A program made the translations under genes and the position numbers. A stretch of DNA of 64,000 nucleotides, taken from positions 2,346,039 through 2,410,038 of the forward strand of contig JAREIK010002450.1 in NCBI GenBank assembly GCA_029783825.1. The letters run 5' to 3'. Positions within the stretch are counted from its first letter, which is position 1; each line of letters starts with the position of its first letter. Positions 10,661 to 22,746 of this stretch are shown here, one piece after another. Source of the DNA: Sapria himalayana (Eukaryota > Streptophyta > Magnoliopsida > Malpighiales > Rafflesiaceae). The notes below the pieces were generated by a model, which made no database searches, had not been told where the DNA came from, and was given only the letters and a program-made list of their open reading frames with translations.

Positions 10661-11330
10661 GATATGTGTTACTATTTTTATATATGATTTTTATTTTAAT
10701 ATATGTAGCACTTTTTATACGACATAATTCTAAATTATTAGTATAATAATTTGGAGTTTTTAACAATGCATGCAATAAAAAATAAGAAAATTACAACAAG
10801 GGGACATCCAGATGTTCAAACCATAATTAATAAGAATTTTATAATGCACAAAAAACACACTTGAGTGTCAGACAAAGTATTTAGTGAGGTTGAAAATTAA
10901 AAACTAGGATTAAAGGTAAGGACAATATAAAATTCATCGTCAATCTTATCTGTCATGACCACATCCTCTCTTTGAGCATCATGTTCCAATAAGTAGTGAA
11001 CTTAGTATTGCACCTGCATCGTTATAGCTTCTTGATACAGCATCATGTTTAAATTATAATTTATCGCTAATAATGTTACAATTATAGAAGTAGAAAAGAG
11101 ACTTTAAAGAGCTCAAGAGGCATACAAAGTAACATAGGTGTATCTACTAATCTGCAAAGTTGGTAAAGGCATACACAACAAGGACATAAAATTAAAAATC
11201 AGCACATATCACAACCCCTTACATCACAAACACAAAAAAATGAAAATATATAAAATTTAAAATAAAATAAAGGACAAGAAAACCAAAACATACATTTTGA
11301 ATCATTGTCAACCAACAGGAGCCTTAGTAA
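10661..11330. other. Intergenic part of the MULE between convergent genes
   Basis: Lies between the 3' ends of the PMD gene (plus) and the MURA gene (minus). No coding similarity. It presumably holds the 3' untranslated regions and polyadenylation sites of both, but I see no definite signal. Confidence 0.45.
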
Positions 11331-11369
11331 GACAACTGATAATGGTGTCATAAATATATGTGGAAGGAA

Positions 11370-14110
11370 TAAAACTTCCACTACAAAATATGAACACCAT
11401 TTCCAGCATCATTATCATACCATTTCATATATAAAACAAAAAATAATGAAGAGTAGGGATGGTGTCAGGTCTCATAAGGACTAAGAAAAAATAAATATCT
11501 CATTCATCATTTAGCTTTATGCATGTGCTGAATGTAGCAATGAGGACCAAATCATATATAATGGAAACAACTACATTCATATATTTGTACACATTCATTT
11601 ACTAAACTTAATTTATGTTCTTACAAGAATGATAATTGTGACCCAGTTGTTTGCACAACCCACATATAATATAGGGTTCTCTCTTCCCTAACATCTATTT
11701 TATTATGCAACCGGGTTGAATGTGTTATAGTATGACTAAGTAGTGAAGTAGCCTTCCAAAAACAAACAAAAAATAACACAGTAATACTTACATGCTACTA
11801 TTATATGGCTACATGGGAACCCATATATTAGTGTCTTTCCACATGTGCATTTTTTTCAATTAAGTTAAGGTGATAAGTTAGACCTCTTCTTGACTTTAGA
11901 TGAAATCATCCATGTACATGGTCATAACATACAATTTCAAACCTACCTTAAAAACAAGAGCCATGATTTGCACATCGACATATGGAGTGAACTGCTTAGT
12001 AGGTGCCAATCTATTAGCACCTAGTTCCCTTCTTGCAACAAAGTAATAATTGAGAGAGAATGTCAACTATACTAATACAATTACTAGTAGGCTATGAGCT
12101 CCTTTTAGGATGTTGTTAAATATCTTTGAAATATTAATTGTCATTATCTTATATCTTCAACCTTCATCATGTAAAAGAGCCCATAATTGAAGTGGGATAT
12201 CCTTTAGCCATTGTAGCGCTTCATAATTAATATCCCAATTGTATTCATATGCTTATTGAATTTGAGTTATGTACTTGCTAAAGCAGCTCTGCATACCAAA
12301 TTCTTTAAAATAGTATCTTTGAACAAGGTCATGAAATTGCTTGCAAAATTACGCATGCAAATCCTGTGATAGGCAGATAGTGCAGCCCAACCAAGATGAA
12401 GATCAAACATTGCTGCCATGATACCTAGATGTCAGTCATATATAATGCAAATTCTCATCCATTGAGTCACTTTATTTCTAATACATGTCAAGAACCATCT
12501 CCAACTTTTAGTACTCTCGCCTTCTATAATTGCAAATGCTAATGAAAACAATTGATTATTTCTATCACACCCCATACTAATCAATAACTTTACTTTATAT
12601 TTCTCATATAAATATGCACCATCAATACTCATTACAGAATGATAATGTTTGAACTCTTTAATAGATGGCTTGAATGACTAGAACACAGGTTGGAATATCT
12701 CAATGTTGGCATATTAACTTATTTTCCAAATAACCATACATCCACAATTTGTTGTTCTATGGTCAAGAACAAACATGGTAGCTCTATATATGACTGAAAA
12801 AAAGCACCAAATAACTGTCTAATTTCTTTATGTTTTCTATCTAATGCCTTTTTGTATGATATTATATATCATTATTTCTCCATCATACGGGCTTAAATAG
12901 CAGCCATAGATAATGTGAATTGTACCTTAATTAATACCTTAATATGATTAGCACCCAATTTCGAGTCTAGTTAGTGATAGTCCTAGTTCAAACAAGGATT
13001 GACAAAAGTATGTAACCTAGTATAATTTTTGATAACAAATAATGAAGTATATTTCACAATTATTGCATGAAACTTCCATGGACGGTGACATTCTTTTACC
13101 TTCTTACATCTTAAAATAAGCAATTTTTATGAGGATGCAACAACAACAACATCTTGGTGTGTTGTAATTGAGCACATCTTTGCAACCTCTTACAAATCAA
13201 ATTTTAAATTAAAAACTTGGAAAATAATAAAAATTTTGCTCGAATAACTAGTAGTACGATGCACCCATGGAGTCCAATAACTTGTAATAGTATTATCTAG
13301 GTTTTCAACAAGTTGAAATTGAGGTATTGGTGGTAAGTGATAATTAAAAGGGGATGACTCATCCAATATCTCATCATCTGGGTGATTTGATACATCACAA
13401 GATGATGCTTTTTCTAAGACATATATCACTTGTTCATTCTCCAAAACTTAGTTAAAAGTTTGAAAGGAGGATGTATTTCCATCAATGTTAATATCTTCAT
13501 CATCTCCATCACATTCATCATTAACATCTTCATGATACTCATCATTACCTTCTTTATCTATATTATCTTTATCATCTCGATTTAGTCTAGTATATGATAT
13601 TGCTTTGATAATAGGCCCATAATCATAGTCAAATTTTGTAACATTATAATTATTGCGAAAAAATAAATCTACATGGGCACCCATAGATTGGTTCATTTGT
13701 GTCTTGACTAGAACAAATTCAATAAATAGTTCAATTTCCTCAATGGTTGTTATGTTAACCAGATTCAACACTTAGCTCACACTACTTTCATCCCATATTG
13801 GAAAAGGTTGAAACCTATTTCCACTTCTAAGGAGATACTTACAATTTAGTACTAATTTGAACCTTCATTTTTGAATGTTTGTTTTTAAGTATATCATATC
13901 AATCAATTTTTAAAATATGAATTCAACCATTATATTCATAGGCACAATAACAAATTTTCTTTCCTCGTATGTGATATTTGTTTAAGCACTCAATATTTGT
14001 CCATTATAGTAACATATCATGGGAATTATTGAAACAGACATATTTGACTTATAAAATATAGTATCATTTTAATTAAATAATATGAGAGGTCATTAGACAT
14101 ATTTAAGCAC
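11370..14110 (-). repeat. Left arm of the MURA inverted repeat
   Basis: Over its whole length this segment is an inverted, diverged copy of 15200-18060. Anchors: GAAGGTTCAAATTA near the gene start in both arms, the acidic linker, the DDE-type core, the zinc knuckle, and the shared tail with TTTCATATATAAA at 11426 against TTTATATATGAAATG near 17990. Confidence 0.85.
11630..13776 (-). pseudogene. mudrA-like: MURA-type MULE transposase, copy 1 (decayed)
   Basis: DDE-class transposase of the Mutator superfamily, which binds TIRs and cuts and pastes the element. Order on minus: N-terminal region with ELFIEFV (about 13730), an acidic linker (about 13570-13460), a segment with SSPFNYHLPPIPQF (about 13340), a FLYWCH/WRKY-like DNA-binding stretch near 13100, QLFGAFFQSYIELP near 12830-12780, then the catalytic core MSIDGAYLYEKYK and LLISMGCDRNNQLFSLAFAI (12632-12500) with WRWFLTCIRN. 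A CCHC zinc knuckle, ICGLCKQLGHNYHSC, sits at about 11670-11620. Stops and frameshifts separate these parts. It is the inverted partner of the copy at 15420-17822. Confidence 0.85.
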
Positions 14111-14333
14111 TTTCTTTATTTTCTAACTCCATAAATAATAATCATTTTACAACCAATTTTTTATAGTGTTTAAGCATGTTCATGCATAAATGTCATCTAT
14201 TCGCCTTTTTTTCCAAAATGATTGTTTTCTTAGAAAATTTATTTTAATCACCAATAATGATCAAAAATTAGAATATGCAACTATAAATTCCACTAGAAAC
14301 CAAAAAAAAAACAATTCATCTCCTAATATCATG

Positions 14334-14407
14334 CATTTCATACACTATTACATAGAATATGCAACTATTTCATAAACTATTTCATACACTATTTCATACA
14401 CTATTCC
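14334..14407. repeat. Short tandem repeat near the inner edge of the right TIR
   Basis: Imperfect copies of a 15-bp unit, ATTTCATACACTATT, with variants ending in AAACT or ATTAC. Confidence 0.8.
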
Positions 14408-14410
14408 ACT

Positions 14411-14938
14411 AGAAACCCTTATAAGAATTTCTTTCCCTTGTTTTCAATTTATTCATTTTTTGTGTTTTGTGTCTTTTTTTAGTTGTATAAATTATCTTGA
14501 AATATGAATGATATATATCTTAAAGATAACATAAATTTAAATATTAGTTATGATCATTACACTAGAATTGATGCTACTTTAAGCAATAGTTCATTTTTTA
14601 TTAATATTTCTATGTTCATCTATTTATCTTAATGAAAAAAAAAAGGATTGCAAGAAAAGTATGATGAAAACATTAAAACTAAGAACTTACTTTAAGAATG
14701 AAGATGAGAACTAACTAGATCGAATGCTTGTGAGTAAATTTCTCAAATTAATGCTTGGGCGAGAAGGGGTGAAAGGGAAAAAGAGGAAGATGGGGAAAGA
14801 AAATTCCTAGCATTCAAATTATATTCAGCAAAAAGCTACCGTTGTGGACGGTGGCATTTAAATTAATTAAAATAATGTCACCGTCCACAATGGCAACATT
14901 GAACTAAATCAAATGCTGCCATTGTGGTCGACGGCCCT
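14411..14938 (-). repeat. Right terminal inverted repeat of the MULE
   Basis: Inverted counterpart of 3427-4107. It ends outward in CCGTTGTGGACGGTGGCATT (14841-14860), CCGTCCACAATGGCAACATT (14881-14900) and GCTGCCATTGTGGTCGAC, the same palindromic unit type as on the left but only two to three copies. It sits immediately upstream of MURA copy 1, so by analogy with MuDR it probably also carried that gene's promoter. Confidence 0.85.
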
Positions 14939-14999
14939 TAAGATGGCTCGCAAATTAATTGCTCGAAGTCAAGGCCTCTAGTTATAAACTAAACTTAAA

Positions 15000-15170
15000 T
15001 ATTATATTAAATTATAAAATTTTTTAAAATCTTAAACTCTAATAAATTGGTTATAAGACAATTATTATTTATGTAGTTAAATGACAAAAAAACATGGAGA
15101 AATATAAATATCAACAACAATAATAAGACAAAATGACACAATTATTGAAATTGAGGGTACTGATTGTTTT
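15000..15170. other. Spacer between the two MURA arms
   Basis: AT-rich sequence with no TIR similarity. A left TIR for the second MULE would be expected here and is absent. Confidence 0.5.
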
Positions 15171-15419
15171 ATTTATGATAAAGTTGATTTGATATCAAGC
15201 TAATGACCTCTCATATTATTTAATTCACTTGGGACCATTTTGTATAGGTCAAATATGTATGTTTTAACAATTCATGTGATACGTTACAATAATTGACAAA
15301 TGATGGGACTAAAATAGATGTCACATATGAGGGTGAAAAGCTGTTATTGTGCCTATAAATATACTAGTTGAATTCACATTTAGTTATTTGATTGACATTA
15401 TATACTCAAAGAAAAACCT

Positions 15420-17822
15420 TGACAAATGAAGGTTCAAATTAATACTCAATTGTAAGTATCTCTCCTTAGAAGTAGAAATAGGTTTCAACCTTTTCCAATA
15501 TGAGATGATGGTAGTGTAAGCCAAATGTTGAATCTAGTTAATATAACAATAATTGAAGAAATTGAATTGTTTATTTAATTTGTTCAAGTCAAGGCACAAA
15601 TGAACTAGTCTGTGGGTAGCCTTGTAGATTATTTGTTCATGAGAATTACAATGTTGCATAATCTGACTATAGTTGTGGGCCTAGTATTAGTGCAGTACCG
15701 AATACTAGACTAAATGAAAATGATGAAGACGGTGTAGATGAAGAAGGTAATGATGAGTATGATGAAGATGTTAATGATAGGTTTGATGGAGATGATGAAG
15801 ATGTTGATGTTGATGGGCATGCATCCTTTTTTTTAACCAAGTTTTGGAGAATGAACAATGGATATATGTCTTAGCACAAGCACCCTCTTGTGATGTTCAA
15901 ATCACCTAGATGATGAAATATTGGATGATTCATCCTCTATTAATTATCACCTACTACCAACACCTCTATTTCAACATGTTGAAAACCTGGATAATGATGT
16001 TGCAAGTTGTTGGACTCTATGGGTGCAACATACTATCAGTTATTTGAGCAAATATTTCATTATTGACCAAGTTTTTAATTCGAAATCTAATATACAGAAG
16101 GATGCAAAGATTAACTCAATTACAACTCACCAAAGAGCGTGACGTTGTTGTATCCTCAAAAAAGTGCTCATTTTAAGATGTAAGAAGGCTAAAAGAATGT
16201 CACTACCAATAGAAACTTTGTGCAATGTTTATGAAAGTTATTTTATTATTTGTTATCAACAAATATACTAGGCCGCATACTTGTGTCAATCATTATTTGA
16301 ACCTGGGCCATCACTAACTTGACTCGAAATTGGTTGCTAGTCATATAAGGCATTAATAAGACACAATTCACATTGTTTATGGCTGCTATTCAAGAAAGTG
16401 TGATGGAGAAATGAGGATATCAAATATCATAAAAAAAGCAGTGGATGAAAAGCATTAAGCAATTAGATAGTTATTTGGTGATTTCTTTTAGTCATATATA
16501 GAGCTGCCATGTTTGTTCTTGGCCATTGAGTAAGCAAATCCTAGGTGTATGTTTACTTTGAAAACATGTGTAATATGCCTAACACTAAGATATTCCAATG
16601 TGTGTTCTAGCCATTCAAGCCATCTATTGAAGGGTTCAAATATTATTATTTCGTAATGATATATGATTGTATATATTTATATGGGAAGTATAAAGAAAAG
16701 TTATTGATTGCTATGGGGTGTGATAGAAATAATTAGTTATTTTTATTAGCATTTGCAATTATGGAAGGCGAAAATACTAATAGTTGGGGATGGTTCTTGA
16801 CATGTATAAGAAATATAGTGACTCAACAGATAAGAATTTGCAATATATCTAAGCAACATCCACGTATCATGGTAGCAATGTTTGATCCTCATCTTGGTTG
16901 GGAAGTACCATCTGCATATCATAGGAGTTAGAGTTACACGCATTATTTTGCAAGCAATTTCATGACTCGGTTCAAAGATAACATTTTGAAGAATTTGGTA
17001 TGTAGAGTAACTTTAGTGAGTATAGAACTCAAATTCAATAAGTATATGAATATAATTGGGAGAATTAGTTCTAAAGCACTATAATGGCTAGAGACCATCC
17101 CACTCCAGTTATGAGCTCTTTCACATAACAGAGATCGAAGATCTGGGTTAATGACAACCAACATTTCAGAGGTATTTAACAAAGCCCTAAAAGGAGCTTG
17201 TAGCTTACTAATAACTACATTGGTATAGTTGACCTTCTTCCATCTAAATAGTTACTTTATTGTGAGAAAGAAACTAGGAGCTAATAGATTGACATCTATT
17301 GAGTAGTTCACTTCGTATGTTGATGCGCAGATCCAGGCTCATGTTGTAAGATAGGTTTGATGAAAATTGTTCTTTACGACCATATATAGGGCTTTTTTCA
17401 TGTCAAATCAAGGAGATGTCGAACTCATCACCTCAACTTAGTTGAAAAAAAAATGCACATGTTAAAAGACTCAAATATATGGGTTTTTATGTAGCCATAT
17501 GAGAGCAGTATGTTAGCATTATTGTATTGATTTTTGTTTGTTTGTGGAATGCTACTACACTACATATGGAAAGACTTTGATATATGGGTTCCGATGGGAA
17601 AGCCTTTTCCATCTAATATTCAATGAGGATGAGTGGACTTTTTATAGTGGTCTGATGATTGTACCACTTGAATCAATGCAATGCATGAGAAGTGGATGTC
17701 CTATATCAACTCAGTTGCATATGAGATGGACATTAGGAAGAAGAAAACCTTGATCATATGTGAGTTGTGCAAACAACTGGGTCACAAATGTCATTCTTGT
17801 AAGAATAGGAATCAAGTTTAGT
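15420..17822 (+). pseudogene. mudrA-like: MURA-type MULE transposase, copy 2 (decayed)
   Basis: Inverted, diverged partner of copy 1 with the same domain order. Acidic linker NENDEDGVDEEGNDEYDEDV at about 15715; SSINYHLLPTPLFQHVENLD at 15930; catalytic region LYGKYKEKLLIAMGCDRNN (16678 on), then LFLLAFAIMEGENTNSWGWF, HLGWEVPSAYHRS and FASNFMTRFKD (about 16885-16975). Near 17500-17760 the SWIM-proximal tail (WVPMGKPFP), then a CCHC zinc knuckle ICELCKQLGHKCHSC at about 17758-17802 and a stop at 17820. In-frame stops (for example after CDRNN) and frameshifts make it inactive. Antisense open frames at 15667-15858, 16746-16943 and 16943-17182 are shadows. Confidence 0.87.
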
Positions 17823-18074
17823 AAATAAATGCATACGAATATATAAATATAGCTGTTCCCATTATCTATGATTTGGTCCTCCTTGCTATGTTCAGTACCT
17901 ACATTAAGCTAAAAGATGAATGATATGTATGTTTTTTTTGTCCTTATGAGACCTGACCCCACCCCACTCTTCATGATTTTATGATTTATATATGAAATGG
18001 TATGATAATGATGCTGCAAAGGGTGTTAATTTTTTGTAGTGGAAGTTTCATTCCTTCCACTTAGATTTATAGCG

Positions 18075-18125
18075 GAATTTTAATTAATTCAAATGTTATC
18101 GTCCACAACGGCAGTATTTTAAAAA
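18075..18125. repeat. MULE terminal palindromic unit (isolated)
   Basis: TTAATTAATTCAAATG, then ATCGTCCACAACGGC, then AATTCAAATG: the same arrangement as the terminal array at 3440-3690. It lies just beyond the end of MURA copy 2. Confidence 0.6.
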
Positions 18126-18454
18126 ATTCAAATGCCTAGCTATTTCCATGTTGATATTTACAAAGAGCTAAAAGGACGTGTTTTAACTAAGTTGTTCTCT
18201 TGAAGTAAAAGAATATAAGCTAAGTACTATATTATTGTAAGGGCTCCATCTACAAAAATGCTTAGTAGCCCAACTTACTATAAGAAGTGCATAATGAATT
18301 AAGTGGAAAACTACTTAAAAAGTGAACACATTTTTTCAAGAATCTCTTTACATGCCTAGCTAACATTGTGCCATTTTTGGATAATTATTAATAGAATAAA
18401 AAAAGGCTTCTAACTCTTAGTATCCCTTTTGTCTCCTTTAGTGTAATGCTAAGA

Positions 18455-18590
18455 GAAAAATATGGAAAGAAAAGCCCTAGCATGAAAATGTAATTAAATC
18501 AAATACTACCGTTGTGGATGATGACATTTGAATAAATTCAAATGCCACCATTGTGGATGACGACATTTGATTTAATTCAAATATTCATCA
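18455..18590 (-). repeat. Terminal repeat of the second MULE
   Basis: Two palindromic units with CCGTTGTGGA and CCATTGTGGA spacers and CAAATG arms, in the same order and orientation as 14800-14938. It marks the right end of the second element, about 200 bp before the CACTA-like end. Confidence 0.7.
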
Positions 18591-18791
18591 TCCTTGTTGC
18601 CGGCATTGCATACTATTTTGCTCAATACTTTCTCCAGCAAACAAATTTTATTTTTTTTATTTTCAATTGAGTTTTGTACCATAATAGTATGGTCAAAAAA
18701 AAATAAAATCAATTTGCATCAGAAATTATTCACCAAAGTAGTGCACAATGCTGGCAATAAGGATGGTGGCTTCTGATTAAAATCAAATCCC

Positions 18792-19200
18792 CACAACAAG
18801 AAAATGTCTATTTTGCTATGGAAATTTAGCTAGGAAAATAATCCCTAGCTAATTAGCGAGGGATTAGATAAGAAATAGCAAGAGATGTTTGATTTTACAT
18901 TAAATTACAAATTTGCGATGGATTTGTGATGGATTAGAGATGGAAATTTTTGATTGAAAAATGTCCCTAGCTAATATTATTATAAATTTTCATGCAAGTA
19001 ATGATGGCAATTTTAGAAATGAATTTAGAGATGGATTTTTCCTAGCTAATTAGCTCGAGAAAAAATCCCTTGCTGAATAATATTTTGAAAAAAAAAATTT
19101 ATGATTATATATTTAATTGCAAATGATCATTCCTTAAATGACAATTTTCACAAAATATATGCATTTAGCTAGGAAAAAACACTAGCTATTTGGGATGGAG
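18792..19200 (+). repeat. CACTA left terminus and subterminal repeats
   Basis: Terminal CACAACAAG followed by six or more copies, in both orientations, of CTAGCTAATTAG-like and GATGGAAAT-like words within 400 bp. Such clustered subterminal motifs are the known binding sites of the TnpA-type protein in this superfamily. Confidence 0.65.
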
Positions 19201-20570
19201 ATAATTTCCATCACTCATCTATATTGATTTAATTTTTTTTAATATATTATTTATTTTAATATTTTATGTAATTTTGTATATTAAAGGTTTGTCACGATCT
19301 ATGGATGAGCGATCCTTGAAAGATACCTTTTCATCTTATAGTTATAAAAAAATGATATTATAAATAAATAATTTCAAATATATCTAAATACGAATAAAAA
19401 TTTATATTAATAAAGACTAAAATAACTATTTTTATTATTATAAAATTTTTAAAAAATATATACAAAATATTTTTCTAAAATATTTAATTATGATATTTAA
19501 ATATTTATATTAAAAACATTAAATAATTATTTATATAATTATAATCATTTTTAAAGATATCTTAATTAATAAATGAACATAACTTAAAATTTTCTACTGA
19601 TAAAAAGCTAAAATAATTAATTGTATGAGTAAACAAAAAAAAATTATAAAAATATTTGAATTAACGAATAAACAAATTTTATATTATTTAAAGTAAAAAA
19701 AATATTTTTATGATTATAGGAATCTTTTAAAAAAATAATTACTAAAAGATTTAAAATTTTTAAATTATAAAAAAAATTCAAAATTTTCATAAAATTTAAA
19801 TGAAAATAAATTGATATTTAAAGATAATTACATAGATATTTTAATTACATCAAAAAAAATTTAATGATTTAAAAAAATATATTTCAGTGTGGTTATTAAA
19901 AGAACACTTCGAGTATTTTTTTTAGGGTTTCAAAATAATTATTTAAAATATAACTAATGAAATTTATTTGTCCAAAAAACACTTAAAATTATTTTTGCCC
20001 TATAAATACTTTTGAAAAGTACTACCAAACTAATCATAAGTTAATTTGAATTCAAGTTTTATTTTTTGTCTCTTTTGAAATTTATAAGAATTAAATAATT
20101 GAGTAAGATCTTTACTATTAGATTATTATATTCTATTTTTATTAAAATAATAAATATAATTTTTTTAATGATCTTCTAATTATATTTTAAAATAATAAAT
20201 ATAATTTAAGTAATTTTAAAATAATAAATATAATTATTATATTCAAGTTTTAATATAATTTTTATTAAAATAATAAATATAAGAATTAAACACTTAAAAT
20301 AATTTAAGTAATTTTTGGAATTTTATAAATTATAAATTATATCAAATAATATGAAATTTTATGCATTTATAATTATTTCATATTATATTCATAAAAAATA
20401 AATTTAATTTTTAAAAATTTATAACCATAAATAAATAAATAAATAATAATATATATATATATATATATGAAATACTTTGTAATAATATAATATTATTTTT
20501 TTATTTATGAAATAATATTATAAATTTATCCATAAATTAAAAATAATATGAAATGTTATAAATTTTTTAT

Positions 20571-20860
20571 GGTTATACATTTATATAATTTATTTATTGT
20601 TATATTAAATAATTTGTTTTTTTTATAAATGAAATATTATGGAAATTTGATTACTAATTATTAGTTTCATGGTTATTAGTAATATATTTTTTTTAATCAT
20701 CATTTTTATAACCATTAATTAATTTTTTTTTGAAATTCATTTCATTAATTTATGATTAATATTACAAATAATAACCATTAAATTTTTATAAACTATTAAC
20801 CATAAATTTATTTATTTATGAAATAATATCATTTATGGTTAAATAAAAATTTATTTCATT
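20571..20860 (+). repeat. Direct repeat, copy 1
   Basis: About 290 bp matching 22454-22746 in the same orientation. Both contain, in order, GGTTATACATTTATA or close, TAGTTTCATGGTTATTAGTA, a TATAACCATTAATT-like word, and TTATGGTTAAATA near the end. Confidence 0.85.
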
Positions 20861-22453
20861 TTTTTTATTTAAATTAATTATTTTTTATAATTTAGTTTAT
20901 TTTATATTTTTGTCTTCTTTTTTTCTATATATTTACATCCATTTTTGTATTTATAGTTTCCATGAAAAAAAAAATGCTAAGACATTCAAGTATTTAAATC
21001 ATTTTTTCTATCTTTGCGAAGAGGAAGAGAGGAGAAGCAAAGCGAGACTATAGGAGCACCTACAAATTCTACCTCTTCTTGTTACCAAGTAAGATTATCA
21101 TTGCTCTTTTCCTTCAAAATACTAAATACTTTTCTTTGACTCTCTTAATTTGATTTTCATTGGCGGAGTTTGATTTATACAGATTAATCGGTTTTAATTT
21201 TTTTTTTAATTTTCCCCCAATTTTTCTTCTTCTTTTTTCTATTTTCACATCACTTATATGATTTTGACTCTCCACAATTAATGAAACAACATGTGATTAG
21301 TGTAAACTTTGTACTTTTACTGATTACTTTTTTAGGGTTTTATGGATTTCAAATACTAAATGTATGCTTATTGTTTTTTGCTTCTGTAACTTAAGAAAAA
21401 TAAATTTGTTTAATGTTTTATGCTTCTATAAATTAAGAAAAAATACACAATGTTTATGGGTTTTGTTTTGATTATCTCCAACAATATTATAAATAGATAA
21501 CATTATATATATATTTTTATACATTTATATAATTATATGACATTATATATAAAATATATATACTTTAATATATATAAACGTATTATAGTATATATAAACA
21601 TTGATATGTTTATATAAACTTATAATATTATATATAAATATGTATCCAAATGTATAAATGTTTATAAATATTCATACAACATTTACATAAAACTATCCAT
21701 TTATATAATTTTTTATATAACATATAAAATGTTTATACATATTTGTAAACATTTATATAACATATAAATTTTTATATAAATATATAATATTTATAATGTT
21801 TATATAAATGTGATATTATACTATATAATATTTATATAAGTGTTGCATATATATATTTATATATATGTAACATTTATAAAAATATTTTAAAAACAACATT
21901 ATATCTAAACACTTGTATATATATATAATCATATGCCTTTATATATAAAAGATTAAACTTTAATATAAATGTGCAATTAAGATAATAGTAATGTGCAATA
22001 TGATGCTTGTATGCATACACAAGAGATTATCTCTATAATGTATATATCATATGAAGAAATGAAATATCATAGACTAGAAGAATATTTTTAAGTAAATATA
22101 CAAGTTGATAGATCATTTGTTATAGTAATATGATAAATCATTTGTTATCTCTATAATGCATACACAATAATGATGTGTAATATGATAAATCATTTGTTAT
22201 AGTAATATACAAATTCAAATTTGGTTACTTTTGTTTTTTTTTATTAATGGATTTATTTGTAGTATTATTTTAATGAGTTATATTTTTAAGTAAATAAATT
22301 TTATTTTTATTTTTTTGGATAATGTTAATATTATATATTTTTTATTATGGTCAGATATTTTATTAGTTGTTTGAATAATATTGATATGTCACTTATTCAT
22401 TATTTACTTGGTTATTTATTTTTTTTTATTAAGATGTTATAAATTTTGTATTT

Positions 22454-22746
22454 GTTATACATTTATACAATTTATCAATGGTTATATGAAATAATATGTT
22501 TTTTTAATAAATAAAAAAATATGAAAATTTAATTACAAATAAATAGTTTCATGGTTATTAGTAATATTATTTATTTTCTCCATTGTTATAACCATAAATT
22601 AATTTTTTTATTTCTGAAATTTATTTTATTAATTTATAAATAATATTATAAAAAATAACCTTACAAATTTTTTTAACTATTAACCATAAATGTATTTATT
22701 TATGTAATAATATAATTTATGGTTAAATATAAAATAATTTCGTTTT
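22454..22746 (+). repeat. Direct repeat, copy 2
   Basis: Partner of 20571-20860, about 1.9 kb downstream, diverged by substitutions and small indels. Each copy is followed within about 200 bp by a more GC-rich, exon-like island, so the duplication may be of a promoter-proximal module. Confidence 0.85.

Larger units (their letters stand above)
3427..14938. mobile_element. Mutator-like element (MULE) with long TIRs, MURA and a plant mobile domain gene
   Basis: The outer parts of this interval are inverted copies of each other over about 600 bp (left 3427-4107, right 14411-14938). Between them are a decayed PMD-family gene on plus and a decayed MURA transposase on minus, converging. Long TIRs plus a MURA gene define a MuDR-like MULE, and PMD genes are known passengers of plant transposons. 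The termini are arrays of short palindromic units, so the exact ends and the expected 9-bp target duplication cannot be fixed by eye. A solo LTR and simple repeats lie inside. Both genes contain many stops, so the element is not autonomous now. Confidence 0.8.
15170..18590 (+). mobile_element. Second MULE copy, left end missing
   Basis: Contains MURA copy 2 on plus. The segment 18455-18590 matches the outer right TIR of the first element in the same orientation (GGAAAGAAAA, CCTAGCAT, CCGTTGTGGA, ATTCAAATGCCACC). A further unit with CGTCCACAACGG lies at 18075-18125. No left TIR and no PMD gene are seen. It is either a deleted second insertion or half of an inverted duplication of the first element. 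Confidence 0.65.

Noticed and set aside
15667..15858. Serine-rich minus-strand frame
   Set aside because: Antisense of the Asp/Glu-rich linker of MURA copy 2.
16746..17182. Minus-strand frames
   Set aside because: Antisense of the MURA copy 2 catalytic region.
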